A stretch of 11,654 nt of DNA from Chitinivibrionales bacterium (lineage in GTDB: Bacteria; Fibrobacterota; Chitinivibrionia; Chitinivibrionales; WJKA01). This document shows positions 1 through 6,851 of this stretch, piece by piece. The notes beneath the pieces are model-generated. The model saw only the letters and a list, made by a program, of their open reading frames with translations, searched no databases and was not told the DNA's origin. The stretch covers positions 1 through 11,654 of the forward strand of contig WJKA01000371.1 in assembly GCA_014729375.1 (NCBI GenBank), written 5' to 3'. Position numbers and translations under genes: made by a program. Positions within the stretch are counted from its first letter, which is position 1, and every line of letters starts with the position of its first letter.

Positions 1-1186
1 CGAAAAAGTAAAAAAGCTGTCCAAGCGTTTCTTCACTCCGGTCGGCAAGCGCTATTGTCGATACCGGCACGCCGCCGTCTGAATGAGCGAGAAGCGTTCC
101 TTTATATGCATTTTCGTTTATCGATTCAAAAGGTTTCCTTTTAAGATAATTAAGCCCGTCGCTGTTATTTTTAAAATATGGAACGGTGACTGTTTCCCTT
201 GTTTTCTGTAATATCACAAATGTCTCAAACACACAGCGTACCCCGTCCTGCATCCACTGCCCCAGGGAATGGAGGTCGGTCGTGTAATCGAGCACCGACG
301 GGAAAATACCGGTATGATTTTTTCCCTCGCTCTCACCAGCAAGCTGTTTCCACCACTCGCCGACAAAATGAAGGTGGGGCTGGAATGTCGCCAGAACTTC
401 GATGGTTTTTCCCCGGCGAAAAAGAATGTTTCTGTTTACCGCATATCGCGCTGCGCTGTTTTTGTCAATTGACGTTTTGCTACACAGTGGAATGGCGCCG
501 GATGCCCCCCGAACCAGCTTTGTGATGTTGATACCGGCAAACGCAACAGGAAAGAGCCCCACCGGCGTGAGTACCGAAAAACGGCCGCCGATATCACGGG
601 GAATATCAAAGGCCGCATACTTCTCTTCCCGAGCAAGCGTGCGCAATGCTCCATTTTCCGGATCTGTTGTTGCTACAATTCGCGCGGCAGCCTCCTTTTT
701 GCCGTATTTTTCTTCGAGCCATTTTCTAACAACACGGAACGTAATACCCGGTTCGGTTGTCGTTCCGCTCTTTGAAATAACATTGACTGCAACCTCATAC
801 CGGTCAACAAGCTGCTTGAGGTCTGCCAGGTAATCTGAATTAACCTGGTGGCCTGCAAAAATAACGCGTTTTTCGCGGAGATCGTCAAACGAGGGAAGCA
901 TGTATTCTATGGCGGCGCGTGCACCGAGGTATGAACCGCCGATTCCAATACAGACAAGAATATCCGCGCGTTCCCGGACCTCACGTGCAGTTGACTGTAT
1001 ACTGGAAATTAATGCAGCATTATTTCTTTTCGGCAAATCAAGCCAGCCGAGAAAATCATTGCCGGGGCCATCTTTGCGTTTCAGCATTTTTTCAGCCGTT
1101 GCAACAGAGCGGTCATACGCATTTTTCTCATCAGCGACAATCTGATCCCGTAGCGGGCGGTCATCATAGTGGATTCGAGGTGCCAT
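1..1186 (-). CDS. pgi: Glucose-6-phosphate isomerase (3' end cut by window edge)
   Basis: Cytosolic phosphoglucose isomerase, which interconverts glucose-6-phosphate and fructose-6-phosphate in glycolysis and gluconeogenesis. I translated the reverse strand from the ATG at 1186 and found 395 residues with no stop before the left edge; the family is about 440-450 residues in the shorter Bacillus-like form, so roughly the last 50 are missing. Visible motifs are IGIGGSYLGARA (about 80-91), the phosphate-binding SKSGTTTEP (138-146), the family signature DIGGRFSVLTPVG (198-210), GESEGK (284-289, with the probable catalytic Glu285), TDLHSLGQ (about 303-310) and KGTLLAHSDGG (362-372, with the probable ring-opening His368). 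A good AAGGAG Shine-Dalgarno lies about 11 bases upstream of the start. The gene begins 31 bases after the diadenylate cyclase stop, so it is probably cotranscribed with it. The identity is secure; only the C-terminus is unseen. Confidence 0.97.
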   Translation of the reverse strand, partial: MAPRIHYDDRPLRDQIVADEKNAYDRSVATAEKMLKRKDGPGNDFLGWLDLPKRNNAALISSIQSTAREVRERADILVCIGIGGSYLGARAAIEYMLPSFDDLREKRVIFAGHQVNSDYLADLKQLVDRYEVAVNVISKSGTTTEPGITFRVVRKWLEEKYGKKEAAARIVATTDPENGALRTLAREEKYAAFDIPRDIGGRFSVLTPVGLFPVAFAGINITKLVRGASGAIPLCSKTSIDKNSAARYAVNRNILFRRGKTIEVLATFQPHLHFVGEWWKQLAGESEGKNHTGIFPSVLDYTTDLHSLGQWMQDGVRCVFETFVILQKTRETVTVPYFKNNSDGLNYLKRKPFESINENAYKGTLLAHSDGGVPVSTIALADRSEETLGQLFYFF

Positions 1187-1217
1187 CAGGATAATTCTCC
1201 TTCATTGAAAAACTGTT

Positions 1218-2615
1218 TTATTGAACCGTTGCAGGTATTTTCTGCTGTAATTTTTTGCTTGTTACAACCGGGCGGGAGAGTGACATGAGAATCGAACCAT
1301 CCTTGAATAATGTCACGGTGCCCGTTGATTCTGAAATGGTAATTGCAAGGGCCTTGGTACAAACTGAAATTGTTGCGGCCGCGGCATGACGTGCACCATA
1401 TCCGCTTGGAAGCGGCTCGATCTCTCCCTGCGGACGGAGATAGCTGCCTGCCGAAAGAACAATCCCGTCACCGGTTATCACAAACGCACCGTCGATGGCC
1501 GCGAATTCCTTTATTGTTTCATCAAGACCCGGGTCCATGATATTCCGCTCGGCTTCGCTGTAGCCTCTGAATGGATTGATTATCAACTGACGGATATAGG
1601 CATTGACCGAGTTGGTGTCTCCCAGAACAAAAATGGTTCCGGTTGGCTTGCCCTCGCGTCCTTCAACTGCGATTTCACCGGCAATTCCAAGCACCCGCTC
1701 GAGAACTTCTGGCTTGACATCCTGCGACAATATCGATTGTGTGTCAGTAAAAAAGAACTCATACTCACGGCCGATATCAAGTGCAACGAGCGTATCGAAC
1801 ATTCCGTTTTTAGGATTACCGCATACACAGACAACCTTATCTTCACGCTGGATGAGATTTCGGGACAGGGCCAGCAGGATACCAATTTTTATCTGCCCGA
1901 TCCTTTCCGAAAGCATCGGCGGGGCCTGAATTATCGCCTTTATCCTTCGATCCTCTTCGCTGAAACGCGCTTTATTACTTGTAACGACAATCAATTTCTG
2001 GCGCACGCGCAATATGTCAAGAAAATCGTTCTCCCGCACCGAATCGGCAAACACAAAAACCGCTTTTGCTTTGATATCCCGGGAAAGCCCGATCGCTCCC
2101 CGAAGCACTGGATTGGGATAGCTTTTCTGCTGGCGGACTTTTTTTTGTGTCGTGGCCCTTTGTGTAAACGAAGACACCACCGAATGAACATCAACCGGCC
2201 CGTGAGTGTTTAATATCTGATCGCGTACAATATCGGATTTAAAGCACGAGGCAATTTCAGAAAGAAGCCCGACCTGTTTTCCGCTATCAATATCCTCATC
2301 ACGGGCAATGACCAGGATAATTATGTGCGCCAGTGCTCCCCGGGCCGCATCATACTTAATCCCGGGAATACTCCGCCCTACAGCAATCGCGAATTCATCT
2401 TTGATCGATGCACGAGTTTGCGGTATGGCAATCCCCTGTCCGATAAAAGTCGATGCAGACTCTTCACGCTTGAGAACCTCATCGACAATGGGCTTCTGCT
2501 TGCGAATGCCGAGCGATTTGCATAATGTCTGCGTCATCTCTCTGATTGAATCGGTTTTGTCCTTGGCACCAAGGTCAATAACTGTCCTGATCTGTATGTA
2601 TTGATTAAAGGCCAC
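1218..2615 (-). CDS. Diadenylate cyclase with N-terminal PTS EIIA-like and central pyruvate-kinase-C-like domains
   Basis: Likely makes cyclic di-AMP from two ATP. The 465-residue protein has three parts. Residues 1-150 match the fructose/mannitol-type PTS EIIA fold (LKREESAST, then GIAIPQTR at 61-68, then GLLSEIA). Residues about 170-285 resemble the pyruvate kinase C-terminal domain (AKAVFVFADS, LIVVTSN, KVVCVCGNP). Residues about 315-455 are a DisA_N/DAC domain with RQLIINPFRG (342-351), IDGAFV containing the DGA motif (D375-A377), and GYGARHAAAA, with R409-H410 at the RHR position. The His that EIIA proteins phosphorylate is Gln66, and the second active-site His aligns with Gln114, so phosphotransfer is unlikely. 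No membrane segment is seen, so the protein should be cytosolic, unlike CdaA. The start is GTG at 2615, supported by an AAGGAGG six bases upstream. The DAC assignment is strong, EIIA-like is strong, and PK-C-like is moderate. Confidence 0.92.
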   Translation of the reverse strand: MAFNQYIQIRTVIDLGAKDKTDSIREMTQTLCKSLGIRKQKPIVDEVLKREESASTFIGQGIAIPQTRASIKDEFAIAVGRSIPGIKYDAARGALAHIIILVIARDEDIDSGKQVGLLSEIASCFKSDIVRDQILNTHGPVDVHSVVSSFTQRATTQKKVRQQKSYPNPVLRGAIGLSRDIKAKAVFVFADSVRENDFLDILRVRQKLIVVTSNKARFSEEDRRIKAIIQAPPMLSERIGQIKIGILLALSRNLIQREDKVVCVCGNPKNGMFDTLVALDIGREYEFFFTDTQSILSQDVKPEVLERVLGIAGEIAVEGREGKPTGTIFVLGDTNSVNAYIRQLIINPFRGYSEAERNIMDPGLDETIKEFAAIDGAFVITGDGIVLSAGSYLRPQGEIEPLPSGYGARHAAAATISVCTKALAITISESTGTVTLFKDGSILMSLSRPVVTSKKLQQKIPATVQ

Positions 2616-2621
2616 CGAACC

Positions 2622-2628
2622 CCTCCTT
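2622..2628 (-). promoter_or_regulatory. Ribosome binding site fixing the GTG start of the diadenylate cyclase
   Basis: AAGGAGG on the minus strand, six bases before the GTG at 2615-2613. It overlaps the TAA stop (2629-2627) of the upstream acyltransferase gene, an arrangement that suggests translational coupling. It is the main reason for accepting the non-ATG start. Confidence 0.85.
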
Positions 2629-3739
2629 ACACTTTTTCGATGGTTGCAGCATAATATCTGACAATGGGATCGTTTCTGACAATTATTTCATTATTTCTCT
2701 TCCGCACCGCATTCATACGATGCAAAATTCGAATGCCATCCTCGACAAGCTCGGCCGCTCCAAGTGAACCGACCGATTTCACGTTGCGCCCTTCCGTCCG
2801 TACGGAATCAAGAACCAACGGCACCGATTCCTTTAAGCTTGAGAGGCTGCACGCCCGGTGACTCTCCAAAAGCGAAGCAACTATATGCACAGGAAGAACC
2901 CTGAACAGGCACAGTAGCCGGCGGTATATTTCGGTGCTTATTCTTTTCATGGCGGTCCGATTGGCCCAGAATTCATTGGACGCTTTTGCATTGCGCAGCG
3001 CGGCAAGGTCCACTATTTCATCAATGGCAACCGGATCTCCAATGTCGACATATACGTTTCCATATTTTCTGCCGAACCGGTGCCCCAACAGAAATTTAAG
3101 AAATGCAATTGCATCCGCACCGAAATAATACACATTGCCGATCCCCCGCCTGACCATGTCATTCCCCGGGGCCCGCATTTTCTTTCCCTTAAGAAGCGTT
3201 TCAAAATATGAAAGCTCCGGAAGAAGCTCATATGAAACAGTGCTGGGAAGATACAAATATCGAATCTCTGGATTGCGTTCCTGCGCCAGGACCGCCGCCC
3301 CGATTATTACCTGTTTCATTTCAAGCATCCTGCCAGTATAGCTCCGCCCCATTTCCGGGAAAACAATTACATTATCGCCCTGTTCGAGCATTGATGAAAC
3401 CTGGTTGCACAAACGCAGGATGTAAGACCGGTTGCTTGACCGGTGGCGTTCTACCGGAAACGCACCCCATTTCTGAAACCATTTTCCAATAACGGGCAGA
3501 TTCGTCAGGTTGTCACCGGCGGCAAACCGCAGATTATCAATACCGATCCTGTGAAGTATATTACCAATAAGGAAGTAATCGGCCTGGCTGCGGTGGCTGC
3601 TGGTGATCATTATAGGAGAACCCTTGAGCGTGGCAAAATCTACCGACGGCCGTGTCAGACAAACCGAATCAAAAGCTTTCTTGAAAAACCGGTCAACCTT
3701 TCCGCTGACCTTGTGAAGCGCATGATGATATTCTTTCAT
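2627..3739 (-). CDS. PlsB-like glycerol-3-phosphate / lysophospholipid acyltransferase
   Basis: Membrane-associated acyltransferase of the PlsB/PlsC superfamily, probably transferring an acyl chain to glycerol-3-phosphate or a related glycerolipid. The 370 residues carry the four acyltransferase blocks: SSHRSQADYF with H49 and D54 of the HX4D catalytic motif, GAFPVER (92-98), FPEMGRSYTGRML (127-139) and LPSTVSYE (164-171). The GRSxTGR and SYE blocks and the C-terminal NDPIVRYYAATIE (356-368) resemble PlsB and eukaryotic DHAP/G3P acyltransferases more than the shorter PlsC (about 240 residues). It is much shorter than E. coli PlsB (about 800 residues) because the large N-terminal part is absent. 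Motif III has Met130 where Gly is usual. It is first in a run with the diadenylate cyclase and pgi. A TGA three bases in, in frame with an upstream ATG, rules out that earlier start; the Shine-Dalgarno is weak and no convincing -35/-10 was found in 3740-3823. Exact substrate is uncertain. Confidence 0.88.
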   Translation of the reverse strand: MKEYHHALHKVSGKVDRFFKKAFDSVCLTRPSVDFATLKGSPIMITSSHRSQADYFLIGNILHRIGIDNLRFAAGDNLTNLPVIGKWFQKWGAFPVERHRSSNRSYILRLCNQVSSMLEQGDNVIVFPEMGRSYTGRMLEMKQVIIGAAVLAQERNPEIRYLYLPSTVSYELLPELSYFETLLKGKKMRAPGNDMVRRGIGNVYYFGADAIAFLKFLLGHRFGRKYGNVYVDIGDPVAIDEIVDLAALRNAKASNEFWANRTAMKRISTEIYRRLLCLFRVLPVHIVASLLESHRACSLSSLKESVPLVLDSVRTEGRNVKSVGSLGAAELVEDGIRILHRMNAVRKRNNEIIVRNDPIVRYYAATIEKV

Positions 3740-3823
3740 AAATTCTCACATACCTGTAATCAAGTACTGGCTAAATTAAGAAAATAGGATTTGATTGCAG
3801 CCAAAAAAAAGTATTGCCGAAAA

Positions 3824-3855
3824 CAAAAAAAGGGAAAGGAGTAACCCTTTCCCTT
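3824..3855 (-). terminator. Rho-independent terminator of the zinc-finger gene
   Basis: A perfect 10-bp inverted repeat (3830-3839 with 3846-3855, six-base loop). Read on the minus strand it is AAGGGAAAGG, loop, CCTTTCCCTT, followed directly by a T-run (TTTTTTTG then TTTT). It starts 28 bases after the stop of the gene ending at 3883 and lies upstream of the acyltransferase gene, so it separates the two transcription units. Confidence 0.92.
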
Positions 3856-3882
3856 GAAATGCCTGTTCTATACTGATGCAGA

Positions 3883-4329
3883 TCAGGACGCCGCGGCCTC
3901 CTTCTGCTGCTTCTGCATACCGGGAAGGTTGATTTTTATGCTCTCATCTTCCTGCTTCATCTTCTCAATAAGATCCTCTCTCCCGATTACCTGCAAATGA
4001 CGGATCCGTTTGTACTCGTTCCGGTGGGCAGGACAATATTTCGGATACACATACTGCCGGGGGTAGATCTTTACCTCGAACTGATGATCACAACCTTCCA
4101 ATGCACAGGTAAGAACCATGGTGACTACTTCGGTATAGCTGTGCTTATACGTCTGGTTCTTAATGTTCACATCTTCAGGCTTGGTCCGTTTTCTGATCCT
4201 GTAGCGATCCTGACGGTGCTCAGGACAGTATTTCGAGATATGGATGCCGAAAAAAATCTTTCCACATCCTGGATACTGGCACCTCTTCTCACGGAGCTTC
4301 TGTCGCCGCCTTGATTTGGGCAACTGCAT
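3883..4329 (-). CDS. Small protein with two tandem C-C-C-H zinc-finger-like repeats
   Basis: I do not recognise a named family. The 148-residue, strongly basic protein contains an internal duplication. Repeat 1 has C17, C22, C35 and H38 (C-x4-C-x12-C-x2-H). Repeat 2 has C75, C80, C99 and H102 (C-x4-C-x18-C-x2-H). Each repeat ends with the same pattern, KYCPEHRQDRYRIRKR in the first and KYCPAHRNEYKRIRHL in the second: a C-P-x-H-R ligand pair followed by a basic helix. This suggests two zinc-stabilised modules that could bind nucleic acid, or possibly a ribosome-associated or transcriptional role; that is inference. The C-terminal 45 residues are charged and Lys/Gln/Glu-rich, without a domain I know. 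The ATG at 4329 is preceded by AAGGAGAGGAG, a strong Shine-Dalgarno. The gene has its own promoter and terminator, so it appears monocistronic. Confidence 0.85.
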   Translation of the reverse strand: MQLPKSRRRQKLREKRCQYPGCGKIFFGIHISKYCPEHRQDRYRIRKRTKPEDVNIKNQTYKHSYTEVVTMVLTCALEGCDHQFEVKIYPRQYVYPKYCPAHRNEYKRIRHLQVIGREDLIEKMKQEDESIKINLPGMQKQQKEAAAS

Positions 4330-4418
4330 ATTGAATTTTCTCCTCTCCTTATAAGAGCGTAAAAAGTGCTTGATTTTGTTAAAGCTTAACCGCCGGAAAA
4401 AAGCCCGTCGGCGTTAGT

Positions 4419-4447
4419 AATATATCGATATTTTGCTGAAAAAGCAA
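4419..4447 (-). promoter_or_regulatory. Sigma70-type promoter for the zinc-finger gene
   Basis: On the minus strand, -35 TTGCTT (4447-4442), a 17-base spacer, and -10 TATATT (4424-4419). Transcription would begin near 4412, giving a leader of about 80 bases. The start of that leader can form a small GC-rich hairpin (CGCCG/CGGCG, 4413-4391), followed by the short inverted repeat GTTAAGCTTTAAC (4391-4379). Spacing and sequence are close to consensus, though not experimentally shown. Confidence 0.65.
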
Positions 4448-4863
4448 GTTATTTTGTAACGTTTTATTATCTGTGTTCCGCACCGGCTGTGGCCCCGCAA
4501 AGATAATTGACTGATATTAAAGAAATTACACACTATATCCACGTTAATCATACAGACACGATAATATTTGTTTGCCTTGACTTTATGACATTTCAAACCG
4601 TCAAGCACCCCGCCTGCGTCGGTCTGTGTATTTATTCCTTGATACCACTATTTCTTTTGGGCTTTCCTGCGGGAACAATGAAAAAAAAGTCTTTAATCTC
4701 AAGAAGTTACGATGACACACTATTAAGGTATACTTCACCGGAAATTCCGTTTATGGATGTGAACAAATTGTATATAACTATATTTTGCGCTTTACATACC
4801 TTTTTATACAATATCTTGATGTTTTACCCGGGGCCGGCTTGAATTTGCATTTTTTTCCTGAAA

Positions 4864-4916
4864 ACAATGTTGACTTAGCTGCGCATTGTGTACTATACTA
4901 TTGTAATTAATACAAT
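4864..4916. repeat. Inverted ACAAT/ATTGT half-sites around the mla promoter (possible operator)
   Basis: Four copies of one five-base word form two inverted repeats. ACAATG (4864-4869) and CATTGT (4884-4889) flank the -35 element, and ATTGTA (4900-4905) with TACAAT (4911-4916) covers the expected transcription start. The second is a perfect 6-bp palindrome with a five-base centre, placed where a repressor would block transcription. The region is AT-rich, so chance is a real alternative. Confidence 0.4.
4870..4899 (+). promoter_or_regulatory. Sigma70-type promoter of the mla-like operon
   Basis: -35 TTGACT (4870-4875), an 18-base spacer, and -10 TATACT (4894-4899), with a predicted start near 4906 and a leader of about 50 bases before the mlaE ATG. 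It is the best promoter match in the intergenic region and is placed correctly for the five-gene operon. Confidence 0.7.
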
Positions 4917-4956
4917 GACTCCAAATCGGTGAAACGCCCTGCCTGTCGGGATTTTT

Positions 4957-6048
4957 ATGTCAGGTTTAAAACAAGAAGCTAAAAGCACAATTCCCGCCGA
5001 CACCATAGTTTTTCCTGATATGGTATCCCGTCAATGGGTTGAAAACAACCTCGAGCTTCTTCGAGAACGCCCCAGAAGGAACCTCTATTTTGATTGCGCA
5101 AAAACTGCAAGCATCGATTCAGCCGGCGTCTCATTTATCCATATGCTCCAATCGTCACACCGGAAAGCAGGCTATGACGTTATTCTCAGAAACATTTCCG
5201 GGGAGCTTCTTTCCACTATTAAAAAATGGGGAAAAGCCGCCCATTTTGAATCAGAGGGAGGACAGGATAATCGTTCAGTATTCTTAAAAGCCGGAGATAA
5301 GGCAGTTGAAACAAAAAATTATCTTATCGATGCATTGTCCATGCTCGTTGAAATCCTTTATTGGAGCGGGCCGGGGCTTTTAAAGAAGCGCGATTACCGG
5401 AAGGGTGTTCTTGGTGAGCAGATGTTTCACCTGGGATATCAGGCTGTTGGAATTGTCCTTCTCCTGTCCTTCCTTATCGGCCTTGTCATTGCCTGGCAGT
5501 CTGCGATACAATTGCGCACATTCGGAGCCGGTGTCCTGCTTGCTCCCATGGTTGGATGGGGCATGATTCGCGAATTTGGTCCGCTGATGACAGCAATAAT
5601 CCTTGCCGCGCGCACAGGCAGCGCTACTACTGCGGAAATTGCTACCATGAGTGTTGGCGAAGAGATTGACGCATTGCAAACGATGGGCATAAATCCGGTG
5701 CAATTTGTGGTTATGCCGAAATTCTGGGCAATTACAATTACCATGCCCGCGCTTTCCATGCTCGCTTCTGCAATCGGCATTCTGGCCGGGCTTTTCGTCG
5801 CAGTGACCTATCTTGATGTCTCGGCAAATGTCTTCTTTTCCGAACTTTTTTCCTTCACCCGTTTCAAAGATTTTGTTGTAGGATTTTGTAAGGCGGTCGT
5901 ATTTGCCTGGCTGATAATCTGGATAGGTTCATATTACGGTTTTACAGTAAAAGGCGGTGCCGAGCAGGTAGGACGCGGAACAACTGCATGTGTAGTCACC
6001 ACGATATCGGTTATTATCCTTGCAGATGCTGTTTTTTCGTTTATTTAG
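4957..6048 (+). CDS. mlaE: MlaE-type ABC lipid transporter permease with N-terminal STAS domain
   Basis: Inner-membrane permease subunit of an MCE/Mla phospholipid transporter. The 363-residue protein begins with a STAS-like domain (about 15-115), marked by LYFDCAKTASIDSAGVSFI (43-61), where S55 occupies the usual Ser/Thr site of the loop. The MlaE domain follows (about 135-363), with hydrophobic segments near 160-180, 192-218, 255-285 and 305-328 and a last one at 342-362. The family core REFGPLMTAIILAARTG (205-221) and the downstream MSVGEEIDALQTMGI (231-245) are both present. In proteobacteria STAS protein MlaB is usually a separate gene; here it is fused. First gene of the operon; mlaF begins five bases after its stop. 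The start has only a weak GGGA upstream, but the promoter and intact STAS domain support it. Confidence 0.95.
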   Translation: MSGLKQEAKSTIPADTIVFPDMVSRQWVENNLELLRERPRRNLYFDCAKTASIDSAGVSFIHMLQSSHRKAGYDVILRNISGELLSTIKKWGKAAHFESEGGQDNRSVFLKAGDKAVETKNYLIDALSMLVEILYWSGPGLLKKRDYRKGVLGEQMFHLGYQAVGIVLLLSFLIGLVIAWQSAIQLRTFGAGVLLAPMVGWGMIREFGPLMTAIILAARTGSATTAEIATMSVGEEIDALQTMGINPVQFVVMPKFWAITITMPALSMLASAIGILAGLFVAVTYLDVSANVFFSELFSFTRFKDFVVGFCKAVVFAWLIIWIGSYYGFTVKGGAEQVGRGTTACVVTTISVIILADAVFSFI

Positions 6049-6053
6049 CGATT

Positions 6054-6851
6054 ATGAATACGCAACCGATTGTCACGATCAGCGATTTAACTGTTAAATA
6101 CGGGGACAAGACTGTTTTGTATGATGTATCTACCAATGTTCCGCGCTCTGAAATCAGGGTTATTCTTGGTTCATCGGGGTGCGGCAAGACGACGCTGCTG
6201 AAATCGATTATCGGCCTGATAAAACCATACTCCGGCACAGTCACATTGTTCGGAACGGTTATGGGCGATCCTGATTCACCGGAAACCGGGGAATTATTGA
6301 AAAAGATCGGTGTCTTGTTTCAAAACGGCGCGCTTCTCGGCAGCTTGACAGTTGCTGAGAATCTTGCACTTCCTCTGCAAATGCATACGGGCTTGTCGCA
6401 GGATATTATCGATGAGATCGTTCAGTTGAAACTGACGCAGGTTGATTTACCCCATGCGGGAGAGCTTTTTCCCGGGGAGCTGTCGGGCGGGATGCGTAAA
6501 CGCGCGGCACTTGCCCGCGCGCTTGTTCTTGATCCCCCGCTGATTTTCTGCGACGAGCCCTCGGCCGGCCTTGACCCGGTCACCTCCGCGGGTCTTGATG
6601 AACTTCTGCTGAAACTGCGGGATATCCTTGGGATTACCATTGTCGTTGTTACGCATGAGCTGCTTTCTATCGAAAAGATTTCGGATAGTATTATTTTCTT
6701 ACATAAGGGTCATGTTCTTTTTGACGGTCTTTTTGAAGATGCCCGAAAGTTAGAATCCGGACCGATACGCGATTTTTTCGACAGGAAAGAATCCCGGGAG
6801 GCCGATTCGGAATCGAACAACACTGCTTCGTTTACAGTGGAGAGCAAATGA
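6054..6851 (+). CDS. mlaF: MlaF-type ABC transporter ATPase
   Basis: Cytoplasmic ATPase that would drive the MlaE permease. The 265 residues contain Walker A GSSGCGKTT (39-47), Q-loop Gln90 in VLFQNGAL, signature LSGGMRKR (143-150), Walker B LIFCDEPSAGLDP (163-175, catalytic Glu168) and switch His201. The Met after the Gly pair in the signature (LSGGM) is typical of MlaF/MCE-type ATPases. I place the start at the ATG at 6054, five bases after the mlaE stop; the frame stays open upstream to 5988, but that part overlaps mlaE and adds unrelated residues. No clear Shine-Dalgarno precedes 6054, so coupling to mlaE translation is likely. After the ATPase fold the tail (about 245-265) is charged and Ser-rich. 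Its stop overlaps the next start (ATGA). Confidence 0.95.
   Translation: MNTQPIVTISDLTVKYGDKTVLYDVSTNVPRSEIRVILGSSGCGKTTLLKSIIGLIKPYSGTVTLFGTVMGDPDSPETGELLKKIGVLFQNGALLGSLTVAENLALPLQMHTGLSQDIIDEIVQLKLTQVDLPHAGELFPGELSGGMRKRAALARALVLDPPLIFCDEPSAGLDPVTSAGLDELLLKLRDILGITIVVVTHELLSIEKISDSIIFLHKGHVLFDGLFEDARKLESGPIRDFFDRKESREADSESNNTASFTVESK

Larger units (their letters stand above)
4330..4956. other. AT-rich divergent intergenic region, no convincing gene
   Basis: About 630 bases between the divergent zinc-finger gene and mlaE. It holds one promoter near each end. In between I see no tRNA, no known riboswitch core and no credible coding region. The longest open frame (4507-4842, plus, 111 codons from a TTG) has no Shine-Dalgarno, no recognisable domain and a composition like noncoding DNA. 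A CTTGAC/GTCAAG inverted repeat with an 18-base spacer lies in 4570-4610. ATTGTA (4767-4772) and TACAAT (4807-4812) echo the half-sites at the mla promoter. An unannotated small RNA is possible but unsupported. Confidence 0.6.

Noticed and set aside
1386..2213. 275-codon open frame on the plus strand
   Set aside because: It is antisense to the diadenylate cyclase, whose reading frame has clear domain motifs. The plus-strand product shows no recognisable motif or ribosome site.
3740..3823. Promoter for the acyltransferase-cyclase-pgi run
   Set aside because: A promoter should lie here because a terminator precedes it, but the best matches (TTGGCT and TATTTT) are only about 12 bases apart, so no site is called.
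4390..4413. Terminator or regulatory RNA in the zinc-finger gene leader
   Set aside because: The CGCCG/CGGCG stem is only five pairs with a 13-base loop. It is noted under the promoter but is too weak to call as a separate element.
4507..4842. 111-codon plus-strand open frame in the intergenic region
   Set aside because: TTG start with no Shine-Dalgarno, no domain, AT-rich composition like the rest of the spacer. A real small gene cannot be excluded.
4918..4956. Possible riboswitch or attenuator in the mlaE leader
   Set aside because: A short CCC/GGG pairing before a T-rich stretch is seen, but the stem is only about three bases and the leader of about 50 bases is too short for a known riboswitch.
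5988..6053. Longer N-terminus for MlaF from an upstream start
   Set aside because: It would overlap mlaE by about 60 bases and add Cys/Tyr-rich residues foreign to ABC ATPases. The ATG at 6054 begins the normal fold.
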